Shown one piece after another: positions 47,137-55,296 of a DNA stretch of 64,000 nucleotides (positions within the stretch are counted from its first letter, which is position 1; each line of letters opens with the position of its first letter). This DNA comes from Acidobacteriota bacterium (GTDB taxonomy: Bacteria; Acidobacteriota; Terriglobia; Versatilivoradales; Versatilivoraceae). Made by a program: the position numbers and the translations under genes. The stretch covers positions 1 through 64,000 of the forward strand of contig JAJDUG010000016.1 of NCBI GenBank assembly GCA_022826755.1. Direction: 5' to 3'. The notes below the pieces were generated by a model. It saw nothing but the letters and a program-made list of their open reading frames with translations, was not told the DNA's origin and made no database searches.

Positions 47137-47224
47137 CCACGCCGTGCCGGGATGCGAATCGCCGAAACCGTTCCGAACCGTGGCGATTTCCGGAGCCGTT
47201 CTTCACCCATCCTCACCCCACTCT

Positions 47225-47313
47225 GCCGGAGTGGCGGAATTGGCAGACGCACTAGACTCAAAATCTAGCGTGGGTTACCCCACGTGGGGGTTCAAGTCCC
47301 CCCTCCGGCACCA
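47225..47313 (+). tRNA. tRNA-Leu (anticodon CAA)
   Basis: The acceptor stem pairs GCCGGAG with CTCCGGC. The anticodon stem is CTAGA/TCTAG with loop CTCAAAA, giving anticodon CAA (codon UUG). A variable arm (GTGGGTTACCCCAC) of the class-II type expected for tRNA-Leu and the T-loop GTTCAAG follow. The CCA end is encoded (47311-47313). Confidence 0.96.
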
Positions 47314-47500
47314 GACTTCCCGCCCATGGCCTGCCAAATGAAGTTTCTCCGGGATCTCAGGTAGGTCGATGCGGAGCTCAAGTTCAGAGGCATAAGATTA
47401 CAGAAGAGTGCCTTACTTCCCTTGAACTGCCCGCTCCCGCCGTGCAGCCTCAACATTCCGTGGATCTGTCCGACTTGTGCCCCGCCCCGCCCCCACGAAG

Positions 47501-47627
47501 GGGCGGATCATTCGAGGGTGAAACCGGGGACTTTGATGGCCTATCGAGGGCGGGAACAGGTTCCGGTTCCCTCACCGTCTTTCTTCGCGTGACTTCTCGG
47601 ATAACTCTTGTTTTCTGTTGTTTCAAG
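47501..47627 (+). repeat. Dispersed repeat A, copy 3 (internally deleted)
   Basis: It keeps the left end (GGGCGGATCATTCGAG), a short inner part and the right end (TTCTTCGCGTGACTTCTCGG, then ATAACTC...TGTTGTTTCA), but lacks about 220 bp of the interior. The GC-rich lead-in at 47478-47500 resembles that before copy 2. Sequence 47314-47477 between it and the tRNA shows nothing recognisable. Confidence 0.75.
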
Positions 47628-47647
47628 TACGGGAGGAAGGGGCGATC

Positions 47648-49636
47648 ATGAAAGGGAATAGCTCTCTGTTTCCGATTTTCCTGGTCTTGCTCCATGCCGC
47701 TGCGACTTTCGTTGTCCAGGGGGGCGCTGAACCGTCGTCTTGTGGGGATCGCTCCGTATCCGCAAGCGCTGTGCGCACGCCGGAGGACGTTCGGGGGTTC
47801 GTCCAATGCGCCTACGAATTCGTTCAGGAAGTGGGGTTCGAGGAAGCCCGCAGGGCCTTTCATGAGGACGAGCGCTGGAGAAGCGGCCCGATCTATGTCG
47901 TTGTCGACGAAGTGACCCCCATAAGCCATCAGGCGACGACGTTCGTCTATCCCCCTGATCCTTCGAGGGAAGGGGCTCCTTGGGGGCTCCTGATCGACGA
48001 CTTCGGCAATGACTGGTTCAAGGAACAGCACCGTATCGTGAGCAACTTCGGAGAGGGCTGGATGTATTACTCCTTCACCAACCCGGAGACGGGCCGGGAT
48101 GAACCGAAGTTTGCCTATCTCAAGAGCCTCATCTGGGAGGGGACGCCGGCTGCGATCGGTGCGGGGGTCTACCCCCGCGACATCCCGGCCGCCTGCCGGA
48201 GGGAAGAAGTCAACGCCAGAGGTCTTGAGGTCGATCCTTCCCCTGAGAAGCTGCAGGAGTTTGTTCGTTGTGCGGCTCTCGAGCTGGAGTCACAGGGGTA
48301 TTTCGGCACTGTCGCTCTGTCAACCGATCCTCGCTGGAGGACCAACTCGATTTACCTGTTCGGCTTGGACACCCATGGCAACACGTTGTTCACCGGCGAT
48401 CCCTACAACCAGGGGAACGGCCTCGGCGAATCCGAGTTGGATGCCGATTTCAGCGCAGCCCTTCAAGGCCGGGACCTGGTCGGCCTTGCGGACAGATTTG
48501 GGGAAAGCTTTCTCTACTACTGGGCGCACAATCCGGCCACCGGATTGCTGCAGCGCAAGAGGGCTTTCGTCAAACGGGTCGTGATCCACAGTCTGCCGGT
48601 GCTGGTCGGCGCCGGAATCTACCTGGATTGCCCGCCGGCCGGGTGCGGCACTGGCTCAGGGACTACGGAGGGCTCGACCGCGGCCGCCTGCGAAGCGGCC
48701 CGGGGAATGCTGGCCGGCTTACCGGACATGCGCGTCAATTACGGTTTCTATACCGATTTCAATCCGATGAGTTATTCAATCGCGTCGGCGGTCCACCAAC
48801 CGATGGGCTACGAGCCGGACCTGGTCGCTGCCGTCGAGACTTTTTCAAAGGGAAAGCTGAGCTTCAACACGCTGGGGATCGGCAATCCCTTCTCCGGGAT
48901 CTGGCTCAACGCGGCGCAGGAACCATTCGACATGGTGGGCGGCGGCATCACCGCGTTGCCTGAACGCACCCGGGATGCAAATGGGCGGCAGGTGATTCGC
49001 TTCGGCGTAGCCCATGTCAGCTTCCGCCAATCGCTGCTGGTGCGCTCGGAGAGTGTCATCAATCGGTACGCCAATCTGACATCACACCACCGCGTGGGCG
49101 TTCTGAGGGGCACCACCGGCGAGAAGCGGCTGTTGGAGCTGACCGGCATCATCGATGCCGAGGGCTTCCTCCGTAGCGGGACGCAAGTTCAGTTGGCGAG
49201 CGGCGATGTCTTGATCGCCGGAGAGCCCGACAGCCGGGCGGCTCTGCGCATAGCCGCGGGCACGGGGTCTGCCGCCATCGCCACTCGTGTCCGCCTGGCG
49301 CCGGCCGGGAATGACCGCCCCGAAGTGTTCTATTTCAACAGCGACAGCGAGCAGCTCAGTGCGTTGCTGGAGCGTGTAGTGGATGCCTTGGCGCGGGGCG
49401 AGCTGGGCAACCGGGTGACTGCCCGCGACACACCCGGCCTGCGTGTGACCGCCATCGACACGGAGGGCAGCGAATGGGGGGCCTTCAGCTATCCCGACAC
49501 GCCCGCCGGCAATGCACTGCGGAGGGCCATGAATGCAGCCATCACCTGCCTGACCGAGAACGGGACCATTGGATTTTCGCAATGGTTCGAAAGCGGGGGC
49601 ACGATCTTCTCCGAGCGCGCCGAGGAATGGCGCTGA
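47648..49636 (+). CDS. Secreted Cache-Cache-solute-binding fusion protein
   Basis: 662 residues from ATG 47648 behind GGAGGAAGGGG, with a signal peptide (FPIFLVLLHAAATFVVQGG). Two single-Cache modules follow (residues about 40-180 and 190-335), each with an AYEFVQEVGF- or ALELESQGYF-type helix, a YVVVDEV/YLFGLDTHGN strand, and the NPETGRDEPKFAYLK / NPATGLLQRKRAFVK strand ending IGAGVY or VGAGIY. From about 350 a periplasmic solute-binding-like domain appears (YEPDLVAAVETF, GVLRGTTGEKRLLE). No transmembrane, HAMP, kinase or methyl-accepting domain is attached. Confidence 0.8.
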   Translation: MKGNSSLFPIFLVLLHAAATFVVQGGAEPSSCGDRSVSASAVRTPEDVRGFVQCAYEFVQEVGFEEARRAFHEDERWRSGPIYVVVDEVTPISHQATTFVYPPDPSREGAPWGLLIDDFGNDWFKEQHRIVSNFGEGWMYYSFTNPETGRDEPKFAYLKSLIWEGTPAAIGAGVYPRDIPAACRREEVNARGLEVDPSPEKLQEFVRCAALELESQGYFGTVALSTDPRWRTNSIYLFGLDTHGNTLFTGDPYNQGNGLGESELDADFSAALQGRDLVGLADRFGESFLYYWAHNPATGLLQRKRAFVKRVVIHSLPVLVGAGIYLDCPPAGCGTGSGTTEGSTAAACEAARGMLAGLPDMRVNYGFYTDFNPMSYSIASAVHQPMGYEPDLVAAVETFSKGKLSFNTLGIGNPFSGIWLNAAQEPFDMVGGGITALPERTRDANGRQVIRFGVAHVSFRQSLLVRSESVINRYANLTSHHRVGVLRGTTGEKRLLELTGIIDAEGFLRSGTQVQLASGDVLIAGEPDSRAALRIAAGTGSAAIATRVRLAPAGNDRPEVFYFNSDSEQLSALLERVVDALARGELGNRVTARDTPGLRVTAIDTEGSEWGAFSYPDTPAGNALRRAMNAAITCLTENGTIGFSQWFESGGTIFSERAEEWR

Positions 49637-49734
49637 CCAGGCTGCCGAAGGGGGAGCAACGGCCCAAGGAGTTGAGCCGTCTCCAGCGGCAGGCCTTGAT
49701 GACGGTGGAACAGTTGATGCGCCTGACGCTCTGA
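49627..49734 (+). CDS. Possible 35-residue small protein
   Basis: The ATG overlaps the end of the Cache-fusion gene by 10 bases, so translation could be coupled. The product is basic and probably helical (RLPKGEQRPKELSRLQRQAL), with no known family. It could equally be a chance frame. Confidence 0.25.
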   Translation: MALTRLPKGEQRPKELSRLQRQALMTVEQLMRLTL

Positions 49735-49879
49735 AGACCGGCACGCCACCCGGAACAGGACAGCAGGATTGCCCGCCGTAGGGCAGGGAGAGGGTACGTT
49801 GCGCCTGCGCTCTGCAACCTCCTGTGATCCGGCCTTCAGATCCAGGTATTTCCGTTCACAAGGGTCTTTGCTGTCGGGT

Positions 49880-50158
49880 CGTCACCCGCAGTCATCGCCA
49901 TTCCCGTAACCACAGGCGATCGCCAGCATGCGGACGCAGCATGGCCGAGAGCGGGTGGACCACCTGCGCCTGACTGCCCCGGCCGCGGATGCAGCCTGCC
50001 AAGGTCGCGGCCGGACCTGATCTACGCTCCGCCTCACGCAACAGGACGAGGCCGCCGTCCGACGAGATCAGACCGCCGTCGAAGGCGGCGCCCACCTTCT
50101 TGCGTTGAACCGCTGGCAGATGGAAGAGGAGCGGGCTTTCGTCGGTCATGGCGGGCAT
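49880..50158 (-). pseudogene. IS1380-family transposase, truncated and frameshifted
   Basis: Only the N-terminal about 95 residues of a protein usually over 400 long. KKVGAAFDGGLISSDGGLVL and LLREAERRSG match the IS1380 start. After SAMLR the reading continues in another frame (MLAIACGYGNGDD), which shows a frameshift. Nothing further of the transposase was found on the far side (49735-49879). Confidence 0.75.
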
Positions 50159-50317
50159 GGCATTCTCGTTGTGCGGAGAGGAAGTCGCCTCGACAACGAA
50201 TTCCTGCTCGATGGCAACGGTCTACGCGACGTCCGGCCCCCAAAGTCAGGCGGCCCGACACGAACAATCCGGACCGACTCGCCAGGCGAGACGGCAAGCA
50301 ACAGGAAGGACGCACCC

Positions 50318-51790
50318 ATGAGCGACGCCGGACACATGACGCCGGACGGATTCCGCCGCGCGGGCCACGCGGTCATCGAGTGGATCGCGCGCTACATGGA
50401 GGAGGTGGAGCGCTACCCTGTGCTGAGCCAGGCGGAGCCGGGGTCGGTCCGGGCGAAGCTGCCCGAGGCCGCGCCCGAGCGGGGCGAGCCCTTCGCCGAC
50501 GTGCTGCGCGATGTCGACGAGATCATCGTGCCCGGCATCACGCACTGGCAGTCGCCCAACTTCTACGCCTACTTCCCGGCCAATGCGTCGGGTCCGTCGA
50601 TCCTGGGCGACCTGCTCTCGTCGGGGTTTGGCGTGCAGGGCATGCTGTGGGCGACGAGCCCGGCCTGCACCGAGATCGAGACCCACGTGCTCGACTGGCT
50701 GGTGGACCTGCTGGGGCTGCCGCAGGGATTTCGTTCCAGCGCAGCCGGCGGCGGGGTAATCCAGGACAGCGCGTCGAGCAGCACGCTGACCGCGCTGATT
50801 GCGGCGCGTGAGCGCGTGAGCGCGGGCGCCGCCAACCGCCACGGCGTGGGCTTCGGGCCTGCGGGCGAGGCGGGGCCGCGGCTCACCGTCTACACCTCGC
50901 GCCACGCCCATTCCTCCATCGAGAAAGGGGTGAAGATCGCGGGGCTCGGCAGCGAGAACCTGCGGCTCGTCGACGCCGACGGGAGCCATGCGATGCGCGC
51001 CGACGCGCTGGCGGCGGCGCTGGCGGCGGACCGGGCGGCCGGCGCCCTGCCCGCGATGGTCTGCGCCACCGTGGGCACGACGTCGTCCGGTGCCGTGGAT
51101 CCGCTCCGCGCCATCGGCGCGGTCTGCCGGCGGGCGGGCGTCTGGCTCCACGTCGATGCCGCGCACACGGGCAGCGCCACCGTCTGCCCCGAGCAGCGGG
51201 GCCTCATCGACGGGCTGGAACTCGCGGACAGCTACACCTTCAACCCGCACAAGTGGCTGCTCACCAACTTCGACTGCAACTGTTTCTGGGTGGCCGACCG
51301 CGCCGCGCTGATCGAGGCGCTGAGCGTACTGCCCGAGTACCTGCGGAACCAGGCGACGGAATCGGGCGCGGTGATCGACTACCGCGACTGGCAGGTGCCG
51401 CTCGGCCGCCGCTTCCGCGCGCTCAAGCTCTGGTTCGTGATCCGGCACTATGGGGCGGAGGGCCTGCGCGCGCACGTCCGCCACTGCGTGGCCCTCGCGG
51501 ACTGGTTCGCGGCGCAGGTGGAGGCGAGCGAGGATTTCGGGCTGGCGGCGCCGGTCTCGGCCGGGCTGGTGTGCTTCCGCCACCGTGCGGGCGATGCGTT
51601 CAACGAGGCGCTGATGAACCGGCTGAACGAATCCGGCGCGCTCTATCTCACCCACACGAAGCTCGACGGCCGGCTGGTGCTTCGCCTTGCGGTGGGTGCC
51701 GTCGCGACCCGTCGCGAGCATGTCGAAGGCGCCTGGACGCGCATCGCCGAGACCGCGCGGGCGCTTGCGGCCGAGGCGCCGGGCGCGTAA
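50318..51790 (+). CDS. Aromatic amino-acid decarboxylase (PLP group II)
   Basis: 490 residues from ATG 50318, eight bases after AGGAAGGA. PLP-binding features: TSPACTEIETHVLDWLVDLL, the Asp-Ala-Ala-His in LHVDAAHTGSA, and the Schiff-base Lys in YTFNPHKWLLTNFDCN. Related enzymes decarboxylate tyrosine, DOPA, tryptophan or phenylalanine; the substrate is not decided. The gene is strongly GC-rich with G or C at nearly every third position, unlike the ribosomal genes, so it was probably acquired. It lies between two mobile-element remnants. Confidence 0.9.
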   Translation: MSDAGHMTPDGFRRAGHAVIEWIARYMEEVERYPVLSQAEPGSVRAKLPEAAPERGEPFADVLRDVDEIIVPGITHWQSPNFYAYFPANASGPSILGDLLSSGFGVQGMLWATSPACTEIETHVLDWLVDLLGLPQGFRSSAAGGGVIQDSASSSTLTALIAARERVSAGAANRHGVGFGPAGEAGPRLTVYTSRHAHSSIEKGVKIAGLGSENLRLVDADGSHAMRADALAAALAADRAAGALPAMVCATVGTTSSGAVDPLRAIGAVCRRAGVWLHVDAAHTGSATVCPEQRGLIDGLELADSYTFNPHKWLLTNFDCNCFWVADRAALIEALSVLPEYLRNQATESGAVIDYRDWQVPLGRRFRALKLWFVIRHYGAEGLRAHVRHCVALADWFAAQVEASEDFGLAAPVSAGLVCFRHRAGDAFNEALMNRLNESGALYLTHTKLDGRLVLRLAVGAVATRREHVEGAWTRIAETARALAAEAPGA

Positions 51791-51923
51791 GCCGCACGAG
51801 CCGTGGCGACCTGAGACCTCCAAGCGCTGAGCGAACAGCTCTGACGAACTTGACGGAGGTTCTGGCGACAATTTGACGGCCTGTTTCCGGCGTGATTTGA
51901 CGGTGATGGATCACGCTGCCGCG

Positions 51924-52579
51924 CTAGCGCTCGACTGTTTCCCAGTCGGCGCTGGAGACAGCCGAACGGAGAATGAGAAGTTCTCTGCCGGCCTCGGTCA
52001 GGTCTCTGCCGACCCAGGATCGCATCACCCGCTCGGCGCGGTCCGGCAGTTCCTGCTCCCAGGCAACCGCAACCGCCTCGGTCCGCCAGCCGCACTCGAG
52101 AAGCGACTGCCAAAGGGGCCGGTGGGCCACTCTCCAGGAGTTCAGCTCCGTCCGGGTTCCCATGCCGGGATCGATGTAGACGAATACGGCCGCCTCCACG
52201 CGGTTGCGGACCACATGCGCCAGGGCCGCCTCGATCACTTCCCGGGGATGATCCGTTTCCTCAGCCGCCCAGTCCCGGAAGCTGGAGCGGAAACCGTGCG
52301 GCACGGCCGCAATCCCGAGTTGGCGCAGCAGGCGGCGCACCGTGCTGTCATGCATTTGCTTCCCGCCTCCATGGGTGAACACCAGCGGACCGGCTCCCTC
52401 ATCCAGTGCCTTCGCCTCCTCGAGAAGCTCCAGCGCGCGTCCGCACAGCGGCACCCGGTGCCGGCGGTTCGTCTTCGTCCGCCTGGCCGGGACGGTCCAC
52501 ACCCTCCCGTCCCGATCATTCTCCTCCCACTCGGCCCACCGCACCTCGCCCCACCTGGCTGTCGTCAGCACCAGGAACT
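51924..52579 (-). pseudogene. P4-type integrase, C-terminal fragment of the interrupted gene
   Basis: The frame begins at the insertion boundary (FLVLTTARWGEVRW) and carries the first catalytic Arg in that segment and the HGFRSSFRDWAAEETDH box with the His-X2-Arg. The expected C-terminal YARSDLFERRR with the catalytic Tyr is missing: after HVVRNRVEAA the sequence switches to an unrelated about 95-residue tail. The N-terminal part lies 10.6 kb away at 63187-63591. Confidence 0.85.
52569..52579. repeat. Left 11-bp direct repeat of the insertion
   Basis: CACCAGGAACT, identical to 63187-63197. In the integrase it encodes part of EFLVL. The match stops after exactly 11 bases on both sides. Confidence 0.85.
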
Positions 52580-52645
52580 AGTATGGATGCATGGAATCCA
52601 TCGACTTCCATAGTCGTCCAATAGGGATTATAACTGACTCTATAA

Positions 52646-52661
52646 GCATGTATTTACATGC
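52646..52661. promoter_or_regulatory. Perfect 16-bp palindrome upstream of the integrase
   Basis: GCATGTA-TT-TACATGC in an AT-rich leader, 70 bases before the integrase ATG. Together with a TGGAT/ATCCA inverted pair at 52584-52600 it lies between the insertion end and int, where attachment arm sites or an operator would be expected. Confidence 0.4.
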
Positions 52662-52731
52662 ATTATCCAACACTCCTTGTTTGTCCAAGATGTCCCTTGA
52701 AAACCATAACCATCCCCAATATAATTGGGGA

Positions 52732-54012
52732 ATGAGTTATGTAATCAATCCGCCCCACTCTTCCCGTAAAACCAAGCCCAAAGGCCGCCATCCCCAAAAG
52801 GCCCTTTCGGCTGCCTTCGTGCGCTCGGCTCCGCCGGGAAGGCACTGTGACGGCAACGGGCTGTACCTGTTCGTCCAGCCCAGCGGCGCCCGGAGCTGGA
52901 TTCAGCGGCTTGTCGTCCGGGGCCGCAAGCGCGAGCTCGGACTCGGTAGCCTCGCCCTGGTCTCGTTGGCCGAGGCCCGGGAGAAGGCCCTGACCAACCG
53001 CAAACTGGCACGCTCGGGCGGGGATCCGCTGGCGGAGAAGCGCCGTGCCGAGGGCATTCCCACCTTCGCCGAAGCCGCCCGGCGGGTGGTGGAGCAGAAG
53101 CAAGCCGGCTGGCGCAATCCCAAGTCGGCGACGAACTGGTTGCGTAGCCTGGACGCCTACGTCTTCCCGAGGATCGGAAAGATTGCCGTCTCGGAGGTCA
53201 CCAGCGCTGACGTGCTGGAGGTCCTCACGCCCATCTGGCACCTCAAGGCGGAGACGGGCCGTGCCGTGCGGCATCGCCTGCGCGCCGTGCTGGAATGGAG
53301 CATCGCCATGGGTTGGAGAGGGGACAATCCTTGCGATCGGCTGCTGCCGGTGCTGGGTCGCCAGCACGATGTCGTCCGACACCGCCGGGCCTTGCCCCAC
53401 GGGGAGGTGGCGGCAGCTCTGGCAAGGGTGCGGGTGTCGGAACCGGCCACGGCGGACAGGTTGGCCCTAGAGTTTCTGGTGTTGACGGCGGCGCGGGGCG
53501 GCGAGGTCCGAGGGGCGGTGTGGACGGAGATCGATCGGGAGGACGGTGTGTGGACCCTTCCCGCCGGCCGAATGAAGGCGAACCGCCCGCACCGGGTGCC
53601 GCTGTGCGGCCGGGCGCTGGAGATTCTCGATGCCGCCCGGACACTGGGCGGAGGTCGCAGTCCGATCGTCTTTGTCACCGAGCGTGGGCAACCGCTCAAC
53701 AACAAGCGGATGTGCCGGTTGCTGGAAAAGTACCGCATCGCGGCCGTGCCGCACGGCTTCCGGTCGTCGTTCCGGGATTGGGCGGCTGAGGAAACGGACC
53801 ACCCGCGTGAAGTCATTGAGGCGGCCCTGGCGCATGTGGTCCGAAACCCGGTCGAGGCGGCCTATGCGCGGTCGGACCTGTTTGAACGGCGACGCCGGCT
53901 CATGTATGATTGGGCCGACTACTTGGCCAGCCCGAGCCGACGGCCGCAGGCCGGAGCAGCGCTCGATGGCCGTGCGAGGCGGGGACAGCGGGGCCGGCGC
54001 CGCAACGCGTAG
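52732..54012 (+). CDS. int: P4-type tyrosine recombinase (integrase), intact
   Basis: 426 residues from ATG 52732; the frame is open 47 codons further upstream. The DUF4102 N-terminal domain (HCDGNGLYLFVQPSGARSWI, LGLGSLALVSLAEAREKAL) is followed by a core-binding region (SATNWLRSLDAYVFPRIGKI). The catalytic residues are Arg in LTAARGGEVRGAVW, His-X2-Arg in PHGFRSSFRDWA, and Tyr in EAAYARSDLFERRR. It presumably integrates and excises this element. Confidence 0.93.
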   Translation: MSYVINPPHSSRKTKPKGRHPQKALSAAFVRSAPPGRHCDGNGLYLFVQPSGARSWIQRLVVRGRKRELGLGSLALVSLAEAREKALTNRKLARSGGDPLAEKRRAEGIPTFAEAARRVVEQKQAGWRNPKSATNWLRSLDAYVFPRIGKIAVSEVTSADVLEVLTPIWHLKAETGRAVRHRLRAVLEWSIAMGWRGDNPCDRLLPVLGRQHDVVRHRRALPHGEVAAALARVRVSEPATADRLALEFLVLTAARGGEVRGAVWTEIDREDGVWTLPAGRMKANRPHRVPLCGRALEILDAARTLGGGRSPIVFVTERGQPLNNKRMCRLLEKYRIAAVPHGFRSSFRDWAAEETDHPREVIEAALAHVVRNPVEAAYARSDLFERRRRLMYDWADYLASPSRRPQAGAALDGRARRGQRGRRRNA

Positions 54013-54021
54013 TGCCGGGGA

Positions 54022-54055
54022 GCCAGCCTACCCAGTGTAATACACTGGGGCTGGC
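54022..54055. other. Strong hairpin after the integrase gene
   Basis: CCCAGTGTA and TACACTGGG form a perfect 9-bp inverted repeat around a single A (54031-54049). GCCAGC and GCTGGC pair outside it. It starts 10 bases after the int stop. There is no T-run, so it is not a classical terminator. Confidence 0.6.
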
Positions 54056-54207
54056 GAGGGGCTCCGGCCCCTTCGAACCCCCGACCGGGGAGATCTCTCC
54101 CCTGGCCCCCCATCACCCCCGACGCTCCCTTCTCCCTCTCCCATGACGGAGGCCTTGATGGCGCCGGAGGCGACAGCAACGGGGCTGTTGCGGCGTTTCG
54201 GGGAAGC

Positions 54208-54296
54208 TTTCGACCACAACGGCGAGGGCTCCGCCCTCTGAGAGAGAGGTGTTGTGGGTAGCAGGATCTCCGCCATGTCAGCCCCCCGTCGGAAAG
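54208..54296 (+). repeat. Structured repeat E, copy 1 (about 90 bp)
   Basis: Contains CCACAAC (54214) ... GAGGGC-TCC-GCCCTC (54224-54238) ... GTTGTGG (54251), a hairpin nested within a longer stem. Reverse-complement copies of the whole stretch are at 56797-56886, and the core recurs at 62003-62027. Sequence 54056-54207 before it has no supported gene. Confidence 0.7.
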
Positions 54297-54460
54297 TCGG
54301 GGCCAACCATCCCGGCGCACTGGTGGGAGGCTTTGTGGCGAGTGTGGTTGTGCTGGTGTTCTGCACGTGATCTCAGAGACCGCAGGTTTCGCCTCCTGTG
54401 AGACTGGTTTTGGCGTGGGAAGGTCCTTCTGTCGGAAAGAAGGACCTTCGGGGGGGTAGA

Positions 54461-55234
54461 ATGGTCTATCTCAAGCACTCAGAGATATCATTGATCGAAA
54501 ACTTCGTCGCTTGGCCCCGGGGTCCCGGATACGTGCTTCGTTTTTCAGACAACACTTATGCGGAGTTCTTCAAGGACGAATTTCAGATCGAGATTTATGA
54601 CCCAGTTTATCAAGATCGTGGACCCTCCAAGAGAAATCATCTGATCAGCTTTTGCTTGAAGGAGCCGGCCGGCATCGTCGCCCGCGTGCTGAGCATGCTT
54701 GCCGACAAACGCCGCCAGTTCGCCGATGCTAGCCCCGCCCCACCTCAAGACGGGCTTCAGGACCCATTCGAGGCGCTTGTTGCCGGGATCGAGACGCGAG
54801 CCGACCAGCCGCTCACCGATGCCCTCTATCTCTATGAACAGGACCGGTCGCTTGTTGAGTTGGTTACGGATCTACAACGCACGCTTGAGAGAAATAAGCC
54901 GGAAGCAGCGCTCGACCGCCTCCATACGTATTGCATGAAATATTTTGCCTACCTTCTGTCGCTGCGTGGTATCGAATGCACCGACAAGGAAGCGTTGCAT
55001 GCTCGCTTCGGCAAATATCGCAACTGTCTGCTCGCTGAGACGAATCTGCAGGAGATCTCAGATCTTGCGATGAAGTCGGCGATCTCTATCCTCGAAAAGT
55101 TCAATGACGTGCGTAACAGTCGATCGTTTGCCCATGACTCGGTGATCTTGGATCACCAAGAAGCGCGTTATGTGTTCGAAATCGTGACCGCATTTCTTCG
55201 TTTTATCCGTTCCTATGAGGCAGGCCGGGTTTGA
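54461..55234 (+). CDS. Abortive-infection-like protein with HEPN-type C-terminal domain
   Basis: 257 residues from ATG 54461 behind a run of seven G. The N-terminal part (YVLRFSDNTYAEFFKDEF, RNHLISFCLKEPAGIVARVL) resembles the domain that precedes Abi-C modules in abortive-infection family proteins. The C-terminal helical domain (LHTYCMKYFAYLLSLRGIEC) ends with RNSRSFAHDS, which fits the HEPN ribonuclease motif R-X4-6-H, then EARYVFEIVTAFLRFI. A role in phage defence is inferred from the domain and from its position on a mobile element. Confidence 0.7.
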   Translation: MVYLKHSEISLIENFVAWPRGPGYVLRFSDNTYAEFFKDEFQIEIYDPVYQDRGPSKRNHLISFCLKEPAGIVARVLSMLADKRRQFADASPAPPQDGLQDPFEALVAGIETRADQPLTDALYLYEQDRSLVELVTDLQRTLERNKPEAALDRLHTYCMKYFAYLLSLRGIECTDKEALHARFGKYRNCLLAETNLQEISDLAMKSAISILEKFNDVRNSRSFAHDSVILDHQEARYVFEIVTAFLRFIRSYEAGRV

Positions 55235-55296
55235 AATCGTTCAGCGCTAGTGCGATATATACCGATAAAGTGGTTTGGAAATCGGGCTGTGCAGAC

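Noticed and set aside
47225-47313. tRNA-Leu as an attachment site for the integrases downstream
   Set aside because: No second copy of the tRNA 3' end was found in the rest of the window, and the 10.6-kb element has its own 11-bp flanks.
50246-51871. 541-codon open frame on the - strand across the decarboxylase
   Set aside because: The + strand decarboxylase has all PLP motifs. The opposite frame is Arg/Ala-rich and unstructured, as expected for a mirror of a gene with GC-rich third positions.
51873-52613. 246-codon open frame on the + strand
   Set aside because: It is antisense to the recognisable integrase fragment at 51924-52579.
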